Below are positions 37,013 through 47,762 of a stretch of DNA of 64,000 nucleotides, piece after piece. The stretch is from Quillaja saponaria. Lineage: Eukaryota; Streptophyta; Magnoliopsida; Fabales; Quillajaceae. The DNA lies in contig CM055615.1 of NCBI GenBank assembly GCA_029379385.1, positions 930,001-994,000 on the forward strand. The letters are read 5' to 3'. The position numbers and the translations under genes are program-made. The notes beneath the pieces were generated by a model. It saw only the letters and a list, made by a program, of their open reading frames with translations, was not told the origin of the DNA and did no database searches. Within the stretch, counting starts at the first letter, position 1; each line of letters opens with the position of its first letter.

Positions 37013-37643
37013 AAACAAGGAAATTAAATAATACCAAGTTGCTTCCTTCTTCACTCACCTCACATCTAAGTTTAGAAAAACAAGGCAGCTAGTGGCTTTC
37101 AAGGCAAGGACTTGGCTTGGAGAATAAGAAGGAAACTACTAGTTGCATATCTTGAAGAGGACTGCAAGCAACACCAGCAAGGACTACTACTTCACAGGTT
37201 TAGAAGGAAGCAAAAAGAAATAATCACAAGAGAGTTGCTGCCAAGGCTTTGCTTACTTTATTTTCGTTTCCCACACACACAAACAGCAGCACCCAAAGAA
37301 GGATGAACTCACCACAGAAAACTAAGGCATAAATATGGGTTGAACCCCTTAGCTACTGCCTTAAGACAAAGCACGGTGGTAGCTGCCAAGGGTGCTACTT
37401 GGTCACTATATATGTTATACTTGAAAACTAAGGCATAAATATGGGTTGAACCCCTTGGCCATATATGTCATACTTTGGGATATTTTTATTTTAGATCACT
37501 GATGAAAAATGATTATTTAATTTATCACGACGATTTACATAGTATATCCCTGAAACGTATGTTAAGTCATTTTATAACTAAATTTTTTACACATCATTTC
37601 TAAAACTAGATTACTACCTTACCGGGTTGTAAGGGTCATAACA
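34930..37643 (+). mobile_element. Probable solo LTR of a Ty3/Gypsy chromovirus (Tekay/Del type)
   Basis: It starts TGTCACACCCTTCACG and ends GGGTTGTAAGGGTCATAACA, resembling the TGTCACRCCC...GGGTNNNACA ends of long Tekay/Del LTRs. At about 2.7 kb it fits that class, and it interrupts a colinear duplication exactly where the two blocks diverge in length. No internal gag or pol is seen. A 36-base segment (ACTAAGGCATAAATATGGGT) repeats near 37320 and 37425. No matching target duplication could be seen, so the borders are approximate. The ORF at 37112-37306 is not a convincing gene. Confidence 0.5.
36979..37008. repeat. (AT)n microsatellite
   Basis: About fifteen AT units inside the putative solo LTR. 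Confidence 0.9.
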
Positions 37644-38322
37644 ACATACAAATATTCGATAAAGTACATTAATTATTGTGTTATAACATAAATATACTCA
37701 AATAATATATATGGATACCGTATTTGCAAACCATTTATTTTATGATTTTTAAAAGAATAAAATTTCAAGATTAATGTCAATAAAGAAATAAAGGAACATA
37801 TGCAAAATAATATCATGAATCAAATAAATTTGTGTTATATTTTAGTTCATAAAAGAAAAAAAAAATTTCAATTAGAATATTTTTATTTCTAAATGTTTTT
37901 TAGAATTTGTTAATAATTTAAAAATTATAACTAATAAAATTAGATTTGTTTGTTATTTATGAACAAGTTATATAAACTAAATTGTATTTTTAAATTATAT
38001 AATTAGATTTGATAAATATAAAAATTTATAAATATATAAAAATTGTTTTTATATCTTGTAAAAAAAATTTAGTCATTTTATTATTAAATTATATAAAATT
38101 ACTATATTTATATATAATATAAGAATGAATGAATATAACTTGGTTAAAAAATTCTAAATCTTAGAATTTAAAATTAATCAAAAATAATTATAAATATATA
38201 AACTAAAAAGTGAGTTAAAATTCTTGAAAAATTAAAATAGTTGCGAGACAACAAATTTATTTTATTTTTTTGGCAGAAAGTTAAACCATAAAATTATTAT
38301 ATACATGTTAGTCAAATCACAA

Positions 38323-39582
38323 GATGATGATCACGTTTCCAATTTTGCAATTCAATCCAAACTTCTTGAAACTTCATTGGCAACGGCTCTCACAATCTTC
38401 TATCCTTTTGCCGGTCGGTTTCAAAATCGAAACTAAACTCTCCGACTTCGTCGCCCAGTCCAACCTTGCTGAGGTTATAATGGACAAATTAGTACCCCTA
38501 GCTACGGACGCCAAGTATGATGGTGCTATGCTAATCATTCAATTTACTTTGTTTGGCTGCGGTGGCTCAGCCGTAACCATCTCAATAACCCACAAAATCT
38601 CCGATTTAGGAACCATTTCCACACTCCTTCCCTGCTGGACTGCTATCTTATCTGGTGTTGGTCCTAATTTTGTTATGCCTGATTTGAATTTCATTGGCCA
38701 GATTGTTCCGGAATTGTGTCCCACAAGTCGGACTGCTAATTAATCTGGTGCTGGTCTAGATTTTGCTACTTTCATTGGCCAGATTGCTTCGGAATTGAAT
38801 CCCACAAGTCATGAGGTTGTTCCACGGGCATCGTCCAGCTCCTCTGAAAGTTTCATTCCTCATAAAGATAAAAAGTTTGTACAAAACGGTTCGTATTCAG
38901 TGCATCAAAGATTAAAGAACTGAAAGACAGAGTCATCCACAAGATTCGTAAAGAAGAAGATAATGTGTTTCTTTCGCGAGTGGATATGGTGCTGGCGCTA
39001 ATTTGGAAATGTGCTCTGGCTTCCGCATCTGTATCCAAATCGACGTCTTTTAGGAAGTCGCTAATGTTGCAAGCGGTGAATCTCCGAACCCGTATGGATC
39101 CACCGTTACCGAAATCTTCTATCGGGAACTTGATGACACTATTTCCAATAATGGTTGAAAAAGAGAGCGATTTGGAATTACATGAATTGGTTAGCAAATT
39201 GTTGACGGTGAAAGTGCGAGCTAACAAACTAAAGAAGAATTACCAAGATTATGATGATCCTTAACAAGTTATTGATGCAATGGGAAGTGAATCAATGAAT
39301 GAAATGCTTCATGTTCGCAAGAATTTGAAAGATTTTACTGGGTTTGTTGCGACGAGTTGTGTGAATTCACCGTTCTATGAGATTGATTTTGGATGGGGAA
39401 AACCAGCATGGGTAACCACCAGACCTAATACATTCGTAACTAATTCTATATATTTGTTTGACACTAAACAAGTGGGTGAAGTTGAAGTTCTGATGAATAT
39501 GCTGACTGAGGAAGAAATCAGTGCCCTCGAACGTAATCAGGAATTGCTCCAATTTGCTTTGGTTAATCCTACTATCATTTGA
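38323..39582 (+). pseudogene. BAHD acyltransferase locus 3, truncated and multiply broken
   Basis: The first 55 or so codons are missing; homology begins at GATGATCACGTTTCCAA. About 50 bases are deleted near 38430, joining GGTTTCAAAA to the LSDF region. HKISD survives in a 139-codon ORF that ends at TAA (38741-38743). A segment of roughly 80-110 bases around the FIGQIVPEL region is duplicated at 38730-38815. A one-base loss near 38880 shifts frame. A CAA-to-TAA change at 39262-39264 (DDP*QVIDAMG) splits the rest, after which DFGWGKPAWVTT and ALVNPTII are intact. It is closest to locus 2 and is clearly dead. Confidence 0.92.
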
Positions 39583-39798
39583 TTTTATTTTGTGTTTCAA
39601 CTTTCAAGTAAAAAGTTTATAGTATCTTTATTTATACCTTTCAAGTATCAAAACAATATTTTATCAAGTTTTAATAATATCTATATCTATTGAATGTTGT
39701 ATATGACAAGGCGAATTATATTATTTGAAAATAGAATGCACCATTTCGTGCATGTCTATCATTTTTTTATTTTTTTTATTTTATGTAATGGGAAATTA

Positions 39799-39803
39799 AC
39801 TAC
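39799..39803. repeat. Target-site duplication, left copy (Tat-like element)
   Basis: ACTAC is identical to 43704-43708 and directly flanks the LTR end. Confidence 0.88.
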
Positions 39804-40209
39804 TGTCGATGCAAGATTTTTTCTGAAATGGTGAGCTGGTCATGAATTCTCATCTCTTTATTTTTCGTAGACCTGCATGGGTAGTCTTGGAGCCTTAAGT
39901 TTTGCTAATGCAAGAATAGTCTGAGCTTCGAAGTCTCCTACGGTGCTTTTCGGTAAACCTGCAGGGGTAGTCCTTCGAGTTCAATGGTCTCCTCGAGAGC
40001 TCTTTGGTAGACATGAAATACAAAAGGAAGGGAAGGTCGGGCAATGCCCGAGGTCCCTCTCCAAAACTGAAGTAAGTATGTGTCTAAATGTAGAAAAATG
40101 TCAGAGAGAGCCTACCTTGACTTAAGAGAGGAGTTTTACTTATAAGGGAGTCTTAGGCCTAATTGGGCTAAATGAGCCTAATGGACCCTGGCCAATATTT
40201 GAATTAACA
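39804..40209 (-). repeat. 3' LTR of the Tat-like element
   Basis: Shares TAGACCTGCATGGGT, AAACCTG-AGGGGT and CTTATAAGGGAGT-like blocks with 43293-43703. The copies have diverged by eye at well over 10 percent of sites, so the insertion is old despite the preserved target duplication. Confidence 0.88.
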
Positions 40210-40403
40210 CCAGTCCCTAAAAAATAAGCCTGATAAGCTCGATGATCTGAGTTTGTTCTAGTATTTTAGGCTCGAAATTTTGTACATCGGATCAAGTATG
40301 TCTCTAATGCATCCCACATCAGATAGAAGGGTACGTTCTTTGGGGTCGTTTATAACCTTTTTTTTTACCACTCCTCCACTCATTCATTTTTAACATTTTA
40401 CTT

Positions 40404-41900
40404 TTGGGAAGTCGGGTGTTTCACTTTCTCCTCGAGCTTCCTCTTTCCGAATTTCTTATTCTCGGCTGCCTCTTCCTAAGCTTGCTTTATTCATTGTTTT
40501 TCTCATGTCATACCAAATCGAGGGTTAGGGATATCGAGCGGCATGAATTTTGGGCTCTATGCAATGGTTATTCCGATGTAGGTGAGGGGACCTCAGGGAC
40601 TTTGATCCTCAAGTGTAAAGTAATGGGGAAATAGGGTATGCTCAGGGAGATGATGAGGGTGTCAACCTTAGCAAGGATTCCGAAAAGTTTAGTAAGGATG
40701 AGGAGATTGAATTATCCCCGTAGCTCGACTTAAGCTTGGTTTGGTCTGCAGGGTGGAATTTTTCAGGAGAACCATGACGAGAATGGTAGATCACTTTCTT
40801 GTAGTCAATGGATGGAGGATTAAGCTTGTGATTCTTGGTGAATGGTGCCCTTCTGACACTCAGCTCGCTCTTGTGTGCTTTTACGTAAGTTAATTTAAGG
40901 TCGGGCTTAGGTTTTCTGTTCACCTTTTTGTTATTCCCCTCTACAATGTCTGTGGTGTTTGCTCATTTTAGATTGTCCTGATTTCAAGTAAGTTTGTCAT
41001 CGAATATATGAGTTTGTGCCAGGAGCACGACTTTCCCCTTTTTCTGACGGTTTCAAGGAGTTATTTGTGTTTAAGGCCCTGGCCGGGGGATGAAGTTCGT
41101 ATCGTAGCTAGGAAATCTCTATTCACTAACTATCCCGAAAACAATAGAGAGTCGAGGCCTCAGCTCTTCTTCATGAAGCACAAGATTCCTTACAATTTCA
41201 ACCATGGCTGGGGCAAGCTAAATATCGAGGTGAGCCACCAACCTCCTTGAATCCTCAATAGATGGAGTGGGTTAGGAGGATTTGCCCTTTACATCTTGAT
41301 CATCCTATAGGTTATTTGACCTAAAATATTATTTGAATGACTGTCAACTAGTAAGTACTAGGATTTTGATGGTGAGAACCTGTAGATATCTAAAATAGAT
41401 ATTTTTGTTCGTTTGTAGATTTTTGGCCTTGCTCAAACTTGTTTGTTTTTGCGTAGACAAGCTAGTTGACTGACCTTCTCAATATGCTAAGGATGCAACT
41501 GATTGAGCATATGCACGAGATATAGCTGCTCCACAGGTTGAGGGTGGTGTCGAAATTCATCCCGAGATAGCTCTGGAGCCCTTGCATGATGAGGATTGGG
41601 ACTTGGCAAAACTTACAGGCAAGGCTTGAAGAGGGTTCATATGGAGGACTTTCCCTAGTAAAGAGTAAGGATGGAGCAGCATGAAGTACAGATTGAGCTG
41701 GAGAGAGTCTAAAAGCTGTCCGAGGTGGTTGACACTCGAGCTCGATGTGTTAAGAAGAGAATTATTGTGTTCAAGAACAAGGCTATGGTCTTGGATTCTG
41801 GTTTTTATGGTTTGAGGAGTAAGTTAGAGGCTGCTCTATGGGTTGCAGAACGTGCAAGATGTTGACAACGGCTTAGTTGAGGGTCGAGCTCGTGTTGGTT
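40404..41900 (+). pseudogene. Antisense ORF remnant of the Tat-like element (gypsy-type transposase-like/PMD-like)
   Basis: On the strand opposite to the element, next to its 3' LTR, lie broken coding stretches: 40404-40634; 41008-41250 (FLTVSRSYLCLRPWPGDEVR, then NFNHGWGKLNIE); and a charged coiled-coil-like part near 41670-41860 (QIELERVQKLSEVVDTR and KAMVLDSGFYGLRSKLEAAL in shifted frames). The layout resembles the additional antisense ORFs described for plant Tat elements, and the content resembles the 'putative gypsy-type transposon' family (PF04195). The family assignment is tentative. Confidence 0.5.
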
Positions 41901-42814
41901 TTGGTTCTGACCCCTATTATGTAATTTTAACTTGAGAGAATATTTTTTATAATTTGGTGTTAATTCTTGCTCTGCAATACTTTATATGACTTGTTTTTTG
42001 GGATGCATGTTTGATCTTGCTCATTGTGGATGTGTACCTTTCCTGGTCATAGGCTCGGAGTTTTTTGGACTTGCATTTCTTTAGCCCGTGTGGGGGTTGT
42101 GTCTTGATGGGCTTTGTGTGTCTTAAGGTCTCTTGGACTTAAACTTTCTTGAGTCCCAAACATGTACTCAGGGGTGTTTTGAGGCTATTGCACTTTTAAG
42201 CTCGTGTTTAAGAGATGAGTACTTTCACCTTGCAAAGTCTTTAGCAGACTTATATAGCTGAGGAGTGCAGGCCTTTGAGCTTGGTAATGCTCTAGATTTT
42301 ATGCCTGCTTGTCTAGCTTACACTTTATAGCCTCGAAAGGATCACATTTGTTTTGTGATCACAACTATGTCTGTTCAACTGTTTCACCTCGGGAAGACAT
42401 TTGTTGGCTTCGAGTACCAAAGGGTGAGCACAATGGTCCTTGATCCTTGTCCTTCCAAGTTGATCCCTTTTGTCTGGCTCATATTGGGTCTTGTTTTTCT
42501 TTAATCCTAAACCTTATTCAGGCATGGTCTAACAGGTTGGTTTATCACTTAACCTGAACCAAAGTCACGAGTCAATCCCTTGCTGTTCTGACATGGCAAA
42601 ATGGTTTCGAGTGTCGTCTAATAGGTCGGTTTGCCTTCCCCGTCCAGGCTATCTTCCCTGGTCTTACCTCATAAACAAGGGTTTAACTTTTAGAGTCCAG
42701 CAAGGAGTGATACATTCTAGCATTTTGTAATACCTAAGGACTGACCTGTAGTGGTTTGGGTTGTAGACTGTGCCTTACTAACCTTCTTACCATTCTAGGG
42801 ACACCAAATAAAGT

Positions 42815-43060
42815 CAGGATGACTCTTGGGAAGGTCTCCTTGGTGTTGACACCCAGACATCATGTGGGCTTCCTAACGTGGGTTTGCACCAGGCAGGGCC
42901 AGGATGACTCTTGGATAGGCCCACTTGGCTTTGACACCTTGGCGTTATGCTAGCTTCCTTACGTGTGTTTACACCAGGCAGGGCCGGATGACTCTTAGGC
43001 AAGCCTTCTTGGTTTTGACACCGAGACGTCATGCGGGCTTTCTTACGTAGGTTTTCCTGT
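42815..43060 (-). repeat. Tandem 85-bp repeats in the leader of the Tat-like element
   Basis: Units start at about 42815, 42900 and 42985, each with GGATGACTCTTGG, then TTGACACC, then ACGTGGGTTT and CACCAGGCAGGGCC. There are nearly three copies. They lie downstream of the primer-binding site on the element strand, where tandem arrays are common in Gypsy elements. A 108-residue ORF over them is a by-product. Confidence 0.85.
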
Positions 43061-43292
43061 GAAGATTTTCCTATACTTTCCTGAGTTCTAGGCTGAGCTC
43101 CTTGCTCCCGAGCTGACCCTCCTAGCCAAGCTTTAAACATTATGAGGTCTATAAGTCTTCAGGTCTCCCCCACGAGGTTTTTAGGTTGTCCCCGTGAGGT
43201 AAGTTTCTTAACGAGGTCTTTAGCCAGTGAATCAGAAAGCTGAGTGAGAATCAGAAAACCCAAATTGCTTGGATTCCCATGGACGATGCCAA

Positions 43293-43703
43293 TGTTGATA
43301 TAAGATTTGTCTGAGCTGGTGATATAGTCGGGAGTTCTCCTCTCCTAACTTTTTCGGTAGACCTGCATGGGTGGTCTTAGAATCCTAAGCTCTGTTAATG
43401 CAAAAATGGTTCGAGCTCTGAGTCTTCTCGAGTGCTCTTAAGTAAACCTGTAGGGGTGATCCTCTGAGCTCAAATGTCTACTCAAGAATTCTTTGTAAAC
43501 TTGAAATATATAAGAGGAATGGAAAGTTGGGTAGTGCCCAAGGTCCCTCTTTGAAACTTAAGTCAGTATGTGTCTAATTCTAGAGAGAGATAGGAGAACT
43601 TCAAAGAGAGAGCTTACCTTGTCTTAGGAGAAGAGTTCCTATTTATAAGGGAGTTTTGGGCCTAATTGAGCTAAATAGGCCTATGTTAATATTTGTGTTA
43701 ACA
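43293..43703 (-). repeat. 5' LTR of the Tat-like element
   Basis: Partner of 39804-40209. The primer-binding site abuts its inner edge at about 43276-43292. Confidence 0.88.
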
Positions 43704-43708
43704 ACTAC
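43704..43708. repeat. Target-site duplication, right copy (Tat-like element)
   Basis: ACTAC, identical to 39799-39803. Confidence 0.88.
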
Positions 43709-44566
43709 AAAACTAATTTCACCGCAATAGGAAATACAATTAAAGAAGTACACTTCTAATGATATGATAAATATTCTAGTTTGGCAAGAATGAAAAGAGA
43801 AATATAAGTGTAAAGCTACTCACGACCATTTAGTGGACCAAGCTCTCCTCCAATATGAAACAACTTCTTGATCTCATTTAAGGACTTATGTTGACAGAAT
43901 TCTTTTTATTATAGAGTTCTCCTTATACTTTGCTATTTGTGTTGTGTTGTAGGGAATCAAAGATACTTGAGAGTTTTTTGAGTTTTTGAAAATCAAGATT
44001 CTAAATATTTGAGAGTTTTGTGAAGATCAAGATTCCATATAATGAAAAAGAGAAGTTATTAATTAATGAAATGAACACATTAAATAAGTCAATTAAAACA
44101 CACTTATTTATACTAGCATCCTTGCATTGTGTGTGCTCATATGCCAAAGAGAAAGATATAAAATTATTTATGACGCAAATTCTTGTATCATATTGTCAAA
44201 ATGTTCTTGGAAATCAAGTCTTTATAAGAATATTAGTTCTTTGCGTCTCGTGCATCTTCTATTAGCTTGCTACGATGCTTGTAACTAAAAAAATAAAGCA
44301 CTTTGGAAAAGAGAGGATCTAAATCCCCTCGGGGCTTGCATCATAGTTCCTTTCGGCTTTTACTATTTTTAACCCACCGATTTGGTTTGAGTGATTAAAA
44401 ATCTGTGCCTCGCCATACACGCCGTATGATTGACAAGTAAAAGGAATAAAGTGAAATCCCAAAACAACCCCTTCCTCCAATCTCCATCTACAAAAGCAGA
44501 GAAAAGATTCAAAACAAACAGAAGATACAAGCAAAAAGGGAACAGTCCGGAGTTCATTCAGCGATC
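43709..44566. other. Spacer and promoter region of the intact BAHD gene
   Basis: No gene is supported; ORFs here are short and AT-driven. The leader just before the start is A-rich. No clear TATA box was seen. Confidence 0.4.
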
Positions 44567-45967
44567 ATGATGGAGGTACATACCACATCGGAAAATTGCA
44601 TTAAGCCCTCACAACCCACTCCTTCCCACCTTCAAAATTTGAAACTCTCTAATCATCATAGCCAAGCACCCGATATCCGTACCAACCTCACCTTCTTCTT
44701 CTCCTCTAATTTTAACAATCCAGTCCAGCCTGGTGACCATGACGCTACTACCAATTTTACACTCCAATCCAAACTTGTTCAGAATTCATTGGCTACAACT
44801 CTCACAATTCTCTACCCTTTTGCTGGTCGATTCCGAAACGACGACACCATCATTTGCAAAGACGATGGCGCCTTCTTTATTGAAGCAAAAACCGACACCA
44901 AACTTTCTGACTTTCTTGCCCAGCCGGACTTGCCTCTAGCTATAATGGACAAATTAGTCCCCGTAGCTACCGACGCCAAGTATAATGGTTCTCTGCTAAT
45001 CCTGAAATTTACTTTGTTTGGCTGCGGTGGCTCAGCCGTAACCATCTCAATAACTCACAAGATTTCCGATCTAGCAACCATTTTGACACTGCTTAATTGC
45101 TGGACTGCTTTATCTCGTGGTGGTGATGGTGGTGGTTCCAGTCCGTTTATTCAGCCTGATTTGAATTTCATTGGCCGCCCTGTTCCAAGTACGAGTGAGG
45201 TTCCTCCTCCATCTTCTGGAAAGAATTTTATTCCTCCAAATAGCAAGTACGTTACCAAAAGGTTCATATTCAGTGCAGCAAAGATTAAAGAACTGAAAGC
45301 CAGAGTCATCAACAAGATTCGTAAAGAAGAAGACAATGTTTTCCCTTCCCGTGTGGATGTAGTGCTGGCACTCATTTGGAAATGCGCTTTGGCTTCTGTT
45401 AATTCTGGTTCCAGATCTGGAAATGCACAAACATTTAGGCCGTCGGTAATGATGCAAGCCGTGAACCTCAGAAACCGTACAGATCCACCATTACCGGAAT
45501 CTTCGATTGGGAACTTGGCAATACTATTACCGGTGTGGGTGGAGAAAGAGGAAGACACGGAATTACATGAACTTGTTAGCAGATTGTTAACAGTGAAAGT
45601 GCGTGCTAACAGATTGAAGAAGAAATACCAAGGTTATGAAGATCCAGAGCAAGTTATTATTTCAATGGAATCTGATTCAGTGAAGGAAATAATAGAGGTT
45701 CGGAAGAAATTGAAGGATTTCAGTACTTATGTTGCGGCGAGTGTGGTGAATGCTCCATTGTATGACGTTGATTTTGGGTGGGGAAAACCAGCATGGGTGA
45801 CCAGCACGCCCAACACAGTAATGGCGAATTCTATATATTTGTTGGATACCAAAGACGCCGGTGGGATTGAAGTTTTGATGAATATGTTGAAAGAGGAAGA
45901 CATGATTGTCTTTGAAAGCAATCAGGAGTTGCTTCAGTCTGCCATGGTTAATCCCACTATCATTTGA
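44567..45967 (+). CDS. BAHD acyltransferase (clade III, vinorine synthase-like), intact
   Basis: One uninterrupted ORF of 466 residues, the normal BAHD length; clade III genes are often intronless. The N-terminus is MMEVHTTSENCIKPSQPTPS; the second Met may be the real start. LTILYPFAGRFRNDDTIIC follows. The catalytic HXXXD motif is HKISD (His about residue 163), and the structural DFGWG motif is at about residues 401-405 (DFGWGKPAWVTS). Both are complete. These soluble cytosolic enzymes transfer an acyl group from acyl-CoA to a hydroxyl (or amine). The vinorine synthase group acylates alkaloids, terpenoids and volatile alcohols, and the substrate cannot be read from sequence. It is the only intact member of a four-locus array and presumably carries the array's function. 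A Gly-rich SRGGDGGG loop follows the catalytic motif. Confidence 0.95.
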   Translation: MMEVHTTSENCIKPSQPTPSHLQNLKLSNHHSQAPDIRTNLTFFFSSNFNNPVQPGDHDATTNFTLQSKLVQNSLATTLTILYPFAGRFRNDDTIICKDDGAFFIEAKTDTKLSDFLAQPDLPLAIMDKLVPVATDAKYNGSLLILKFTLFGCGGSAVTISITHKISDLATILTLLNCWTALSRGGDGGGSSPFIQPDLNFIGRPVPSTSEVPPPSSGKNFIPPNSKYVTKRFIFSAAKIKELKARVINKIRKEEDNVFPSRVDVVLALIWKCALASVNSGSRSGNAQTFRPSVMMQAVNLRNRTDPPLPESSIGNLAILLPVWVEKEEDTELHELVSRLLTVKVRANRLKKKYQGYEDPEQVIISMESDSVKEIIEVRKKLKDFSTYVAASVVNAPLYDVDFGWGKPAWVTSTPNTVMANSIYLLDTKDAGGIEVLMNMLKEEDMIVFESNQELLQSAMVNPTII

Positions 45968-47762
45968 CTTGATTGAAGCTGTGAGGTCCTATTTTCATTT
46001 CTTTTTTAGAATAATAAAAACCAATTTCCTCTTCTTTTTTTTGGAATTCTAGAAAGTGTTTGGACAATGACGACTCCATCTTATGGGCCACATTAAATTG
46101 AGTTGTCATGTTGTGTTGTGTGAACACATCTCCAGAGCAGCTTGTGACCTGCTTTATTAATTCTTCATTTTCTGTTTTTATTTATTTTTAGTAAGTTTTT
46201 ATTTTAATATTATGCAGATCTTAAACTATGATTTTATCTTATTATTAAATGATTTAATTTATTAAAATTAGAATAAGATATAAATCAAAGTAATTGATTT
46301 AAAGTTAAATTACACTTTTTTATTTTTGAAATTTTTATTTAAGATGAAAAAAATAAAAAATAAAAAATAAAATGAAAAAGTTAAAAGCTACTAGGAGAAT
46401 CACCTTTATTTACCACACCAACAAAGGCCATATAAATCTTAGCAAAAATAAATAAAGGCTCATATAGAAAAATCATAAATATTGCATAAATTTTCATTAG
46501 TATTTACATAAGTCGTCTATAAGACTATAACAAAATGTCTGATTTCTTTTCTTTTTACCAATGAATTTTAAAGGAAGTTACCTTTACCTTCTTTTTTTAA
46601 TTTATCAATTTTATCCCATTTAATCATTTTATCTTTCAATTTTAAAAAGCTTATAAATTATTTCCTAATAATAACTCCGTAACTCATCTTGATGAAAAAC
46701 ATAAGTATAGACTAAAAAATATAGAGTACAATCACAAAACAATGATTGTTTTCCAAGTCGCAAAACTAAATAATTTTTTTAAATTTCAAATCAGTATTTT
46801 TCGTCAAAATTGATAAGGTTCCTAATAGAGTTTAAAATAAAATTGACAAAGAGTTCATAATCAGGAACCAAATATGAAATTTTGTCTTAATATTTAGGAA
46901 TGAAAATGAAAAGCGATAGAGGCCAATCGGAGCCACAAACAAATTGAGCCGAGCTAAGATGAGCCGAATCAAGCCGACTACCGAGTCTCAACCATCATTC
47001 GTAAAAGCTTTTTATTTCCATGCTATCCACGTGCTCTATTTTTACTGGTCAATACATTACTTTCTGTTCTATAGACATCACCCTGACTTTTCTCTCTCTT
47101 TCTCTCTCATTCCACTTTAAACTCCTCTGGTCGGAACAGATAGTCCGAAGACTTACTTCTTCAGAGCTCAATGGCTGGTACCTAGAGAGAGAGAAAGTTC
47201 CAGAAATTTCTGGGGAGAGAAAGATGAAGTAAAGGTTTTTGGGTTAAAAACGGTTGAGGAGCTTAAAAGTTTGGAAACGATGAGGACGGTGTCAAGCTCG
47301 TAGACTGGCGATTTGTCTTGGTCTGGGGAAAGTTTTAGCGTCTGCTGTAAGTTGCTTAATTTTAATTTTTTTTTTTCTCTTTCCGTTTTTATTTAATAGG
47401 TTTTCTTTAAATAAACTGTACCACAAGGCGAGCTTCAAGCACAAGCAAAGTTCTGGGATTTTTGAAACTGGGGTTATTGCAAAAGAACAAGCTACTTCAA
47501 GAGGAGCTAGAAGAAATAATTTTCAATCTAGTGCTTGATCGATGAAAAATTCTGAGCTTTTTCGATGTAAAGTTTTTTTTTTTTTTTTTCCTTGCTCTGG
47601 ATGAGAAAAAGTCTTTGAATGGTTAGTTTCGACCACAGAGGAATTGGGATTTGGCTTCGTAATTTGCGCAAAGGTGTGGGGAAATTTGAAGATAATGTAA
47701 TTTTGTGCATGATACGGGAGCAGGTTGAAATGAGGAATTCTGGTATAATTTGAGGTTCCAAC
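45968..47762. other. Spacer and 5' leader of the kinase gene
   Basis: AT-rich spacer to about 46.9 kb, then CT-rich sequence (TTTCTCTCTTTCTCTCTC near 47090) typical of a plant leader. A good donor (GCT|GTAAGTT near 47348) suggests a 5' UTR intron, acceptor uncertain. Short ORFs at 47020-47232 and on the minus strand at 47523-47856 are not supported. Confidence 0.4.

Larger units (their letters stand above)
33430..39740 (+). repeat. Segmental duplication block 2, including BAHD locus 3
   Basis: Colinear with 27190-31070. Landmarks are at about 33435, 34000 (CTAATTAAATAATTATTGAT), 34595 (GCGTGAAGCATGCTTTAAT), 37780 (GTCAATAAAGAAATAAAGG), then BAHD locus 3 and its 3' flank near 39690. A 2.7-kb LTR-like insertion at 34930-37643 explains most of the extra length. 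Confidence 0.75.
39804..43703 (-). mobile_element. Non-autonomous Ty3/Gypsy (Tat-like) LTR element, complete
   Basis: Two direct repeats (39804-40209 and 43293-43703) flank 3.1 kb of internal DNA. A perfect 5-bp duplication, ACTAC, lies at 39799-39803 and 43704-43708. On the minus strand the LTRs run TGTTAAC... to ...CAACA or CGACA. Directly inside the 43.3-kb LTR the minus strand reads TTGGCATCGTCCATGGG, close to the primer-binding site used by many plant Gypsy elements of the Tat group, so the element points leftward. A purine-rich TAGGGACTGG precedes the other LTR as a polypurine tract. No gag, protease, reverse transcriptase or integrase was found, so it needs proteins in trans. Confidence 0.88.

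Noticed and set aside
37112..37306. 64-residue + ORF rich in Arg, Lys and Leu
   Set aside because: It lies in the transcribed part of a probable LTR with no homologous motif.
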